DNA of 64,000 nucleotides from the NCBI RefSeq assembly GCF_034439435.1, contig NZ_JAPCKJ010000002.1:434001-498000 (forward strand), in the 5' to 3' direction. Positions 43,693-51,532 of the stretch are shown here, in pieces; positions within the stretch are counted from its first letter, which is position 1, and each line of letters starts with the position of its first letter. The DNA is from Sarcina sp034439435. GTDB taxonomy: Bacteria; Bacillota; Clostridia; Clostridiales; Clostridiaceae. The position numbers and the translations under genes are program-made. The notes beneath the pieces are model-generated. The model ran no database searches. It saw only the letters and a list, made by a program, of their open reading frames with translations, and was not told the origin of the DNA.

Positions 43693-44319
43693 ATGGAAAA
43701 TTTCAAATCATTTTTAAAGAAACAAAAAGGCTTTATCATCATAGCTGCCTTAAGCGTTGCTTTAGGTTATAGTTCTTTCTCAAATCCGGCACCTGAAGTA
43801 ATCAACAGCTTAAAAGTCGAAGAAACAACAGTTCTGAGCAATCTAGAAAGTTCAAAAGAAGAATTTTCCTTATTAAACGAAGATATTTCTAAACTTCAAA
43901 CAGAAGTTGAATTCCTAAAGAATGAAAATCTAGAAAAGGAACAAATCTTAAAAGAAACTACTGCTAAGATAGAAAAGCAAAATCAGGAAGAAGCTGAAAG
44001 ACTTGCAAAGGAAGAAGCCGAAAGAAAGAAACAAGAGGAAACTGATAGATTAGCTAAAGAGGAAGCTAAAAAGGTTAGACAAGTTTCATCTAATAATAGT
44101 AATAATAATTCTAATAGTTCTACTTCAGGTTCATCTAGTAATTCTTCAGGTAGTAAGGAAGTAACTAAGCCTGTTAGCAACATGGTCTATGTGACAGCAA
44201 CCGGTAAGAAATATCATAGCAAACAAAAATGTGGTAATTCTAATCCAGCAACAACAAATGCTGTACCATTATCTGATGCTCAATCAAGAGGACTTACAGC
44301 TTGTAAAAACTGTTATTAA
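43693..44319 (+). CDS. Membrane-anchored coiled-coil protein with a Cys/His C-terminal domain (cassette A, first gene)
   Basis: A 208-residue protein: basic N-terminus and one membrane helix (about 13-30), a coiled coil (about 40-130, ending in repeated EEAERLAKEEA), a serine/asparagine linker (about 131-160) and a C-terminal domain of about 45 residues with KKYHSKQKCG and ACKNCY. One His and three Cys could bind zinc; similar tails occur on secreted nucleases and competence proteins. It is followed after 22 bases by a small coiled-coil gene. Both genes recur as a pair at 46156-47122. TAGGAGG precedes the ATG. Confidence 0.75.
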   Translation: MENFKSFLKKQKGFIIIAALSVALGYSSFSNPAPEVINSLKVEETTVLSNLESSKEEFSLLNEDISKLQTEVEFLKNENLEKEQILKETTAKIEKQNQEEAERLAKEEAERKKQEETDRLAKEEAKKVRQVSSNNSNNNSNSSTSGSSSNSSGSKEVTKPVSNMVYVTATGKKYHSKQKCGNSNPATTNAVPLSDAQSRGLTACKNCY

Positions 44320-44341
44320 CATTATAAGGAGAGCATAGTTT

Positions 44342-44629
44342 ATGAATAGCAATAATAAGATATTAAAAAGAGTATTAAAAGTTTTTCTAGGAATATTTAT
44401 ATTTTTTATTAGTTTTGGATTTGGTCAAAGTATTAAAATGGACTCAAATCTATTAAAGAGTCAAGAAACTCTAAATACATCTATTAATACTCACAAAAAA
44501 AATTTAAGTAAAGTAAATTCAGATATATTTGATATAAAGTCTCAGAAGGAAAACTTAGAAAAGGAAATAACTAAGCTTCAAGAGAATTTAAATAAAACTA
44601 ATGAATCAATAGAATTATTAAAGCAATAA
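44342..44629 (+). CDS. Small membrane-anchored coiled-coil protein (cassette A, second gene)
   Basis: A 95-residue protein with one helix (about 11-29) and a heptad-rich coiled coil to the end (SQKENLEKEITKLQENLNKTNESIELL). AAGGAGAG precedes the ATG. It matches the 100-residue protein at 46820 in the same position of the second cassette. Both pair members have the same plan, helix then coiled coil, so they may form a hetero-oligomer. Confidence 0.7.
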   Translation: MNSNNKILKRVLKVFLGIFIFFISFGFGQSIKMDSNLLKSQETLNTSINTHKKNLSKVNSDIFDIKSQKENLEKEITKLQENLNKTNESIELLKQ

Positions 44630-44631
44630 TT

Positions 44632-44674
44632 AAAAAAGATATGAAGTATTTTCTCTACACTTCATATCTTTTTC
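44632..44674. terminator. Bidirectional terminator after cassette A
   Basis: AAAAAGATATGAAGT / ACTTCATATCTTTTT around an 11-base loop. Confidence 0.85.
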
Positions 44675-44766
44675 TATTTAAGCATATTTTTAAATGGAAT
44701 ATCTAAAAAGCACCACTCAACTAAAACATACCTCTTAAATAAATAAAAAAGGACAACCTAAAAAAA

Positions 44767-45261
44767 TTACCCTTTCTTTTTTAATTCATTTATTTGCTCT
44801 TGAAGTTCATAAATCATAGCATTATAAGTATTAACATCTGCATATATTTGTTTTCTAACATATCTAGGAAACATTTCTTTTATATCTTCTACATATTCTT
44901 CTCCATCACGAGGAATTTTAAAGTCTGTTATACTTAATTCACCATTTACTCTACTCGCTTTAAGAAGTACAGGCATAGATCCTCCACTTCCAACACTGTT
45001 TTCCTTTAAAACCCAAAGATATATTTCATTTTTATCTGTTCCCAAAACTTTAAAAGCACTATAAACATGTCCTTCATTAACTACAATTTTATTACCAGTC
45101 TTATTATCAATGTATTCTCTAATTATACCATTATCTGCCTCAGTAATTTTTAAATTATCCTCACTATTTCTACCGCATCCAATAAATGATACTGTGCATA
45201 TCAAAAGTATCATCATTAGTACTACTTTCTTTGAAACCTCACCTAGACTCCTACTTCTCAT
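44767..45261 (-). CDS. Lipoprotein of unknown function
   Basis: A 164-residue protein with a lipoprotein signal: basic start, hydrophobic stretch and lipobox VSFIGC (Cys near 29). The mature part is about 130 residues, beta-rich, and ends in a short coiled coil (YNAMIYELQEQINELKKKG). AGAGGGGAA precedes the ATG. It lies between the two coiled-coil cassettes on the opposite strand, next to an acetyltransferase gene. Its C-terminal coiled coil could in principle contact the cassette proteins. Confidence 0.7.
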   Translation of the reverse strand: MRSRSLGEVSKKVVLMMILLICTVSFIGCGRNSEDNLKITEADNGIIREYIDNKTGNKIVVNEGHVYSAFKVLGTDKNEIYLWVLKENSVGSGGSMPVLLKASRVNGELSITDFKIPRDGEEYVEDIKEMFPRYVRKQIYADVNTYNAMIYELQEQINELKKKG

Positions 45262-45398
45262 TTTATTCCCCTCTTTAAATCATACAATAATTAATCTTAT
45301 TATAATTATTGTATCTTACTATAATATTCTAATAATTACAATTAAACCTATTATAAATTACATTTTAATTACTAAAATACTATATTACATCTCTTTAC

Positions 45399-45884
45399 TC
45401 AAATACTTTTTACCATATGCATTTTACCAGAATTCTCTTCAACTACTTTATATCCTAAATCTTTATATAGTGCAAATGCTATATGATTAAATTTAAATAC
45501 ATGAAGAAGTATTTTATTAAGTCCTTTTTCTTTCGCTTCATTTTCAATCAAAAGCAAAGTTTGTTTTCCATAGCCTTGCATGCGAAAACTCTCATATACT
45601 AATATGTTGTTAATAAATGCTACCTCTTGATTAAATTTGCTGTACCATATAGTTCCTATATCTTCATTTTTAATATTTGAAATCATATAAAAGAAATTAT
45701 TTTCTGTGTATTTCCCTTGTGGAAGAATCTCATCAAATTGTTCTTTCGAACTTTTAAATCCATCTTCTTCATTACACATCCCTGACTTTATTAAATCTTG
45801 CGCATAATCTGAAACACTTAATTCAATAAATTTTTCAAATTCATTATTACTCATTTTCCTAAAATTCACATCAAATTCCCTCAC
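45399..45884 (-). CDS. GNAT family N-acetyltransferase
   Basis: Start set at GTG 45884, nine bases after GGAGG; the ATG at 45908 has no site. A 161-residue acetyltransferase with INNILVYESFRMQGYGKQTL as acetyl-CoA motif and HIAFALYKDLGYKVV as the C-terminal motif. Substrate unknown. It is divergent from cassette B and co-directional with the lipoprotein gene downstream. Confidence 0.85.
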   Translation of the reverse strand: MREFDVNFRKMSNNEFEKFIELSVSDYAQDLIKSGMCNEEDGFKSSKEQFDEILPQGKYTENNFFYMISNIKNEDIGTIWYSKFNQEVAFINNILVYESFRMQGYGKQTLLLIENEAKEKGLNKILLHVFKFNHIAFALYKDLGYKVVEENSGKMHMVKSI

Positions 45885-46155
45885 TCTATTTCCTCCAATA
45901 AACTCCATTAATATAATTAAACTTAGTATCTTTATGATATTAATATTACTTAGATTAATATTTTTTTAAAATTTGACCATTATTAGAAATATTCTTTCAC
46001 ATATACTTTCTATAAAAAATGCTATTACTAACCAATTTAAATTAAATATTATTTACAAATTATCCTTAACTGTTAAAAAATTAGTAATATTATATACATA
46101 ATATTCTAAATTTATGTTATATTAGTTAACGGATATTAAAAGTAAGGAGGACAAA

Positions 46156-46794
46156 ATGAACAGATTAACATCATTTCTAAAGAAAAGGAAAGGCTTTATT
46201 ATAGTAGCTATAATTGGTATTATTGCAGGTTTTATTTTTTATAAAAATCCAACACCAGAAGAAATTGATAAATTAAAAGTAGAAAAAGCTACAATGTTAA
46301 CAAAAGTAGATAACTCTCAAAAAGAACTCTCTACTCTAAATGAAGATGTAAGTAGTTTGCAAGATGAGTTTAGTAAGCTCACTACTGAAAAACAAAACCG
46401 TGAGGAAGTTTTAAAAGATACCACAGCTAAGATAGAACAACAGAAAAAAGAAGAAGCCGAAGCTAAAGCCAAAGAAGAGGCTGATAGATTAGCTAATAAG
46501 GAGGCTGAAAATAATAATCAAAGCTCTCAAAGCAATTCTAATGAAAGCTATGCTAGCAATAATAATGTTAATAATAATAATAATAGTAGTAGTAATTCAA
46601 GCACATCACATAGTTCCTCTTCTAATAATCAACAACCTTCTAAACCAGTTGGTGACATGGTGTACATAACTGCAACTGGCAAGAAGTATCATCGTATTAA
46701 TAATTGTGGTAAAACCAATCCCGCTAACACAAGTTGTATTTCACTATCAGAAGCTCAATCTAGAGGATATACACCTTGTTCAAAATGTTATTAA
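46156..46794 (+). CDS. Membrane-anchored coiled-coil protein with a Cys/His C-terminal domain (cassette B, first gene)
   Basis: A 212-residue paralogue of the protein at 43693. Same order: helix (about 13-29), coiled coil (about 38-125), a long asparagine/serine linker (about 126-165) and the C-terminal domain with KKYHRINNCG and PCSKCY. The coiled coil and end domain are conserved, and the linker differs freely. TAAGGAGG precedes the ATG. Cassette B is a diverged duplicate of cassette A, with two minus-strand genes between. Confidence 0.75.
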   Translation: MNRLTSFLKKRKGFIIVAIIGIIAGFIFYKNPTPEEIDKLKVEKATMLTKVDNSQKELSTLNEDVSSLQDEFSKLTTEKQNREEVLKDTTAKIEQQKKEEAEAKAKEEADRLANKEAENNNQSSQSNSNESYASNNNVNNNNNSSSNSSTSHSSSSNNQQPSKPVGDMVYITATGKKYHRINNCGKTNPANTSCISLSEAQSRGYTPCSKCY

Positions 46795-46819
46795 TATAAA
46801 GAAGAAAGGACTATGACTT

Positions 46820-47122
46820 ATGAAAAACAAGCTAAAAAAAGTGCTAAAAGGTTCATTAAAATTCTTTTTAGGAATATGCGTGTTTTCTATAGCTTCTTTT
46901 ATTGGTGCAGCACCAAAAATTGATCCAAGCTTAACGACTCCTCATTCTGAATTAATCAGTGATATTAGTAGTTCTAAAAAGACTCTAACTAAAACCAATG
47001 AAGAAATTTCTAAAGCTAAGGCTCAAAAAGAAGACTTAGAAAAACAGTTAAATGATTTAAATAATTCATTAAAGAAAACTAATGAATCTATTGATCAACT
47101 AGAAAGTAGCAATAGTAATTAA
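46820..47122 (+). CDS. Small membrane-anchored coiled-coil protein (cassette B, second gene)
   Basis: A 100-residue paralogue of the protein at 44342: one helix (about 12-30), then a coiled coil (KTNEEISKAKAQKEDLEKQL, NSLKKTNESIDQLE). AAAGGA lies about ten bases before the ATG. It ends before the strong terminator at 47209, so the two genes form one transcript. Confidence 0.7.
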   Translation: MKNKLKKVLKGSLKFFLGICVFSIASFIGAAPKIDPSLTTPHSELISDISSSKKTLTKTNEEISKAKAQKEDLEKQLNDLNNSLKKTNESIDQLESSNSN

Positions 47123-47208
47123 GATTTTATTTAAATGATAATTTTCTATATATATTTAAAAATTCATATACAATATATTTAAATATTATTTCTAGTTATA
47201 TACCCTTT

Positions 47209-47253
47209 AAATAAAGAACCAGTTAGCAATGTATACTAACTGGTTCTTTATTT
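47209..47253 (+). terminator. Strong intrinsic terminator after cassette B
   Basis: AAATAAAGAACCAGTTAG pairs perfectly with CTAACTGGTTCTTTATTT; a T-run follows. Confidence 0.9.
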
Positions 47254-47493
47254 CCTTTTTTAATTCTAGTATACCTAGTGAACCTTAATAATTTTTTGTC
47301 CATAAAGGCTAGTTTTACGCTACTTTAATTACATATTCTTTGAAAATATTTGACTATACTTTTTTATAGTTTTACAATTATTACAAGAATTAAAGATATT
47401 TCTTTATAACTATGTTCAACTTATTGATTGTGAAAACTAAAATAAAAAGGAATAAGATCTCTACTAAGAAATATAAAATATGAGGTGACTATT

Positions 47494-48195
47494 ATGAGAA
47501 TAGGAATTATAGGGCCTTCTGAGGAAGAAATAATGCCATTCATTGAAAATATTTCTGCTAAAAAAACAAGCACCTTTGCAATGTTAAATTTTTATAGTGG
47601 AAATTTTAAGGGTGTTGATGTTGTATCCTTATACTGTGGAGTTTGCAAGGTGAATGCTGCAATTGCTGCTCAACTTTTAATAGACAAATTCAATGTTACC
47701 CACATTATTGTAACTGGTGTGGCTGGAGGAATTGATAAAAGATTAAATATAGGAGATACAGTTATTTCAATAGAAGTTGCCTACCACGATGTTGAAGAAG
47801 GAATTCTAACTGAATATCATCCGTGGATGAGAAGTGTTTACTTTAAAGGAGACAAGTCTCTTCTTGAAATATGCAAGAAATTATTAGATGAAAATACTTT
47901 TGCTCAAAAAATCTACTTTGGAAAAATTGTTACTGGTGAAACTTTCATAAATAATGATATAAGGGAAGAAATAATTCATAACTTTAATCCCATTTGCGTA
48001 GATATGGAAACTGGAAGCATTGCTCATGTATGTTATGTAAATAAGATTCCATTCCTAGCTATAAGATCAATAACTGATACTGAGAATGAAAGTGGCATAG
48101 AAGTTTTTGAGAATAACTGCGAAATGGCATCTCTTAACTCTATTGAGATAGTGAAAAAAATATTGGAGTTTATTTCACAAGATATTAATTTATAA
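47494..48195 (+). CDS. 5'-methylthioadenosine/S-adenosylhomocysteine nucleosidase
   Basis: Start set at the ATG at 47494, behind GAGGTG; the in-frame GTG at 47485 lies in that site. About 233 residues of the PNP/UDP phosphorylase fold: VTGVAGGID, TGETFINN, VDMETGSIAHVCY and AIRSITDTEN match the conserved MTAN blocks, including the purine- and ribose-binding Glu residues. It splits MTA and SAH to adenine and a thioribose, feeding methyl-donor recycling and AI-2 precursors. Some motif positions differ from the common pattern (VTGVAGG for NTGSAGG), so it may be a second, diverged copy. Confidence 0.85.
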   Translation: MRIGIIGPSEEEIMPFIENISAKKTSTFAMLNFYSGNFKGVDVVSLYCGVCKVNAAIAAQLLIDKFNVTHIIVTGVAGGIDKRLNIGDTVISIEVAYHDVEEGILTEYHPWMRSVYFKGDKSLLEICKKLLDENTFAQKIYFGKIVTGETFINNDIREEIIHNFNPICVDMETGSIAHVCYVNKIPFLAIRSITDTENESGIEVFENNCEMASLNSIEIVKKILEFISQDINL

Positions 48196-48234
48196 AATTT
48201 TAGGACAAACTGATTTAACAAAGGAGGAGTACAT

Positions 48235-48537
48235 ATGATGAAATCTTTAAACAACTTAATTCCAATGATATTAGCTTTAGCTTTAACTACAATTATTTTT
48301 ATACCAATAAATAAGAAATTTAATATATCTAGTAAAATAGCACCATTTATTCCTGTAAGCCATGAATATAAAGCTGCTCTTTTTATAGCATATACACTTT
48401 TGATTTTACTTTTAGTAGGGCTTTTAGGTATATATATAATTCCAATGTCTGATTTAGCCTATTGCATATTTACTGGAATAGTCGCAGGTATTGGTATTAA
48501 TATAACTACTGAGTTATCCCCTAAACATTGTAAGTAA
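48235..48537 (+). CDS. Small three-helix membrane protein
   Basis: A 100-residue protein with three hydrophobic segments (about 7-24, 47-68 and 72-90). AAAGGAGGAG precedes ATGATG. It lies 40 bases after the nucleosidase gene and shares its terminator at 48591, so the two are co-transcribed. It resembles in plan the holin/phage-like small membrane proteins but I do not recognise a family. Confidence 0.6.
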   Translation: MMKSLNNLIPMILALALTTIIFIPINKKFNISSKIAPFIPVSHEYKAALFIAYTLLILLLVGLLGIYIIPMSDLAYCIFTGIVAGIGINITTELSPKHCK

Positions 48538-48590
48538 AAAATATATTATATATAGCTGAATATTTTTTTATAATTTAATATAATTAAAAA

Positions 48591-48633
48591 ACACAAAAGC
48601 TCTATGTTTATAAATATCATAGAGCTTTTGTGT
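48591..48633 (+). terminator. Strong intrinsic terminator
   Basis: ACACAAAAGCTCTATG / CATAGAGCTTTTGTGT, perfect 16-bp stem. The core AAAAGCTCTATG also forms the terminator at 54007-54037. Confidence 0.88.
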
Positions 48634-48762
48634 ATTATTAGGATTATGTCTTATTATATATAAGTATTACCTAACTACTCATAAACTATACATTCTACCC
48701 TTAACAACAGCTAAAAGATTAATTACCTTTTAACTCACGATATAGTTTTCACTTAGAGAAAT

Positions 48763-49527
48763 TTACTCATTAAAAAATTGCTTACTTATCTCAATAAACT
48801 TTTCATGATTTGAAAGCATTGCAGGATGTCCACCTTTATCAAACAGATAATATTTCCCATGACCTATTTTTTTAATCATATTTCCATATATATAATCAAA
48901 ATAATCTTTATCAAGGATGCTTATAAATTCAGCTTCCTTACTTCCTGTCATAAGAATTTTTGCTTTTAAATCATTTAAAGGGTTGTGAAAGAATTTCCCA
49001 ATTATTTTATCATGTTCTATGATTACATTAGTATCATTATCCACTATGATTTCCCAATCATCGCCATGCATGTATTGATAAAACATTTTTGCATTTTCAT
49101 CATTCTTAGAACCTTCTCTATCTTTAGCTATATTTTGGGTATATGTTTTTAAAGGTACCTCTCCTTCAAAACTGTCTGCAATTACTTTATCAACTAATTC
49201 TGGAGCTTCTAAAGCCACATTGATTGCTGCCAAAGCACCACCACTACTTCCAATAATATATACATTCTTATAATTTTTCTGCTTTAAAAATTCAATAACT
49301 TGCTCTGCTTCATCGTACCATAAATCTATTGGAAACTTATGAAGCCTATCTGATTGACCATGCCCTAAAAAATCAATTAAAATCACTTTATAATCTGATG
49401 AATACTTTTCAACGATAAGTGAAAACATTTTTGAGGAAGCCGTATTTCCATGTAGCAATAATAATTGCTTACCATTTCCAATCTCCTCATAATAGCAAGA
49501 ATGACCTTTATATGTAAAATAAGACAT
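48763..49527 (-). CDS. Alpha/beta hydrolase
   Basis: Start set at the ATG at 49527, behind GGAGGAGAGGG. About 254 residues, no signal peptide. HGNTASS forms the oxyanion region, the nucleophile serine is in IGSSGGALAA, and the catalytic His is in KGGHPAML; the acid is probably the Asp in the preceding stretch. A general esterase/lipase-like fold; substrate unknown. It stands alone. Confidence 0.85.
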   Translation of the reverse strand: MSYFTYKGHSCYYEEIGNGKQLLLLHGNTASSKMFSLIVEKYSSDYKVILIDFLGHGQSDRLHKFPIDLWYDEAEQVIEFLKQKNYKNVYIIGSSGGALAAINVALEAPELVDKVIADSFEGEVPLKTYTQNIAKDREGSKNDENAKMFYQYMHGDDWEIIVDNDTNVIIEHDKIIGKFFHNPLNDLKAKILMTGSKEAEFISILDKDYFDYIYGNMIKKIGHGKYYLFDKGGHPAMLSNHEKFIEISKQFFNE

Positions 49528-49548
49528 TCCCTCTCCTCCATTTCTCAT

Positions 49549-49985
49549 AATAAATTCCTGTTTTTATACCAGTTAAATAAGAAAATTAATTCTCAATAAT
49601 TTACAACTATCTATTAGTTTATATACTAATTATACATTATTTTTACAAATTGAACTTAGAATTTAAGTATAAAGTTTTTGACTAAACAAAATAACCTTTA
49701 TACTCCTTAAATAAAAAAACTTAAAAACCCAATTATATCACTCTTTTATATAATTTAAATTCTAAAGATACTGATCGATTTCTTTAATTATAATTTCATA
49801 TTAAATTTAATTTAAAAATATAAAATAAATTTTGTATTGACATTTTTCAGTACTCGTTATAAATTAACTGTAAGGATATGTTAACATTAGTTAATATTTC
49901 TTAACAAATAATCTTTATTTAGCAATCTATACTATTTCCCTTAAAAATTAAATTTACAGATTATAAATGGGGAGAGAAATAATTT
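49549..49985. other. Intergenic region with the HAD lipoprotein promoter
   Basis: Divergent promoters. TTGACA at 49837-49842 is followed by TATAAA (15-base spacer) or TAAATT (17-base spacer), 120 bases before the lipoprotein start. Nothing else seen. Confidence 0.45.
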
Positions 49986-51326
49986 ATGAGTAATTTAAAA
50001 AGAAAAATTCTTGGATTAGCATTAGCATGCATTATGTCTTTTACTTTAGTTGCATGTGGCAATTCTACTAAAACAGAACAAACTAATGTAGAAAAAACTG
50101 GTGTAGAACAGATAGATGTAGAACAAACTGATAATAAACAGGAAGTTAAACTTGAAGAAGGTAACTGGGCTCCTGAAAATTATAATGCTTTAACAGATCT
50201 TATAGATACATATGGTAAAAACAGCAAGGATTATGATAAAAATAAAAAACCTTATGCTGTATTTGACTGGGACAACACATCAATAATTAATGATGTTGAA
50301 GAAGCATTACTTGCATATCAATTAGAAAATCTTGAATTTAAAATGACTCCTGAAGAATTTAGCAAGACTATTAGAATAAATATTCCAAAGGACAACTTTA
50401 AAGAGGATTGTAATAATAATGAAGGAAAACCTGTTAACATTGAATTAGTTGGTGCTGATATTGATTCAGACTACAAATTCTTATACGAAAATTACAACGG
50501 TTTCAAAGGAACTAAATCTTTAGATGAGATTAAAACTACTCCTGAATATAAAGATTTTATAGCTAAAACTAGATACCTTTATAATTCAATCGGTGAATCT
50601 TTTAGCGCTGATGTAAGTTATCCATGGGTAACTTACCTATTTGCAGGAATGACTGAAAATGAAGTTGCTGAATTAACTGAAAAATCAAATGATTATTGGT
50701 TAAGTCATGAACTTGGTGAAGAAACTTGGACTAGTCCAGAGGAATTACCAGGTAAAGCTGGTGTTGTTTCAGTTAAATTCCACACTGGTTTAAGAACAAT
50801 AGAAGAGCAACAAAACCTTTATAAAACTTTAATGGCTAATGGAATAGATGTTTATATATGCTCAGCATCATTCATAGATGTTGTTAAAACATTTGCTACT
50901 AATCCTAAGTATTGGTATGAACTCCCAAAAGAAAACGTATTTGCTATGGAACTTGAAAGAGATGATAATGGTGTAATTAAGCCTGAATTTAAAAAAGGCT
51001 ACGATCAAACTCAAAGCAAAGGTAAAACTAAAACTATAGAAAGATTTTTAGTTGAGAAACATGGTGGACAAGGTCCATTAATCGTTGGTGGAGATAGTTC
51101 TGGAGACGTTGCTATGTTATCTGATTTTAAAGATACTAAATTTAGTTTAATCGTTAACAGATGTAAAGGTGGTGAACTTGGTAAACTTTCAAAGGAAGCT
51201 GCTGATACTATAGGCAAACCAGATGCTAGATATTACTTACAAGGCAGAGATGAAAACACCGGAGAATTCAGACCAAGTCAAAAGACTGTATTCTTAGGAA
51301 GTACAGAAGAACAACTACTTAAATAG
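49986..51326 (+). CDS. HAD-superfamily phosphatase lipoprotein
   Basis: A 446-residue surface protein: lipoprotein signal (lipobox LVAC, Cys near 24), an acidic repeat-rich linker (VEKTGVEQIDVEQTD) and a large HAD domain. Motif I is FDWDNTS (nucleophile Asp in DxDxS), motif II is likely CSASFID, a Lys follows, and motif IV is VGGDSSGD. The large cap between motifs I and II resembles the phosphorylcholine phosphatase group, which would suit an organism whose alpha-toxin releases phosphorylcholine; this substrate is inference. GGGGAGAG precedes the ATG. Strong terminator at 51437. Confidence 0.8.
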   Translation: MSNLKRKILGLALACIMSFTLVACGNSTKTEQTNVEKTGVEQIDVEQTDNKQEVKLEEGNWAPENYNALTDLIDTYGKNSKDYDKNKKPYAVFDWDNTSIINDVEEALLAYQLENLEFKMTPEEFSKTIRINIPKDNFKEDCNNNEGKPVNIELVGADIDSDYKFLYENYNGFKGTKSLDEIKTTPEYKDFIAKTRYLYNSIGESFSADVSYPWVTYLFAGMTENEVAELTEKSNDYWLSHELGEETWTSPEELPGKAGVVSVKFHTGLRTIEEQQNLYKTLMANGIDVYICSASFIDVVKTFATNPKYWYELPKENVFAMELERDDNGVIKPEFKKGYDQTQSKGKTKTIERFLVEKHGGQGPLIVGGDSSGDVAMLSDFKDTKFSLIVNRCKGGELGKLSKEAADTIGKPDARYYLQGRDENTGEFRPSQKTVFLGSTEEQLLK

Positions 51327-51436
51327 TACTTTTAATAATACAAAGGTTATTATAATTGCTTGCATTATTAAAAGTGTACTAGTGAAATAGTAAAATTGCT
51401 AAACTATAAGATTTATTAGAACATAAATTATGCTAA

Positions 51437-51472
51437 AAAAGGTTCATTAAGATAAAACTTAATGAACCTTTT
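51437..51472. terminator. Intrinsic terminator
   Basis: AAAAGGTTCATTAAG / CTTAATGAACCTTTT with a six-base loop; flanked by A and T runs, so usable by both convergent genes. Confidence 0.88.
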
Positions 51473-51532
51473 ACTTTTTAAATAAAATATAGTTACTTAT
51501 ACTTTTTAAACTTATTAATACCTATATTCTAT

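Noticed and set aside
45110..45490. 126-codon plus-strand frame
   Set aside because: Antisense to the lipoprotein and acetyltransferase genes, hydrophobic low-complexity product, no ribosome binding site.
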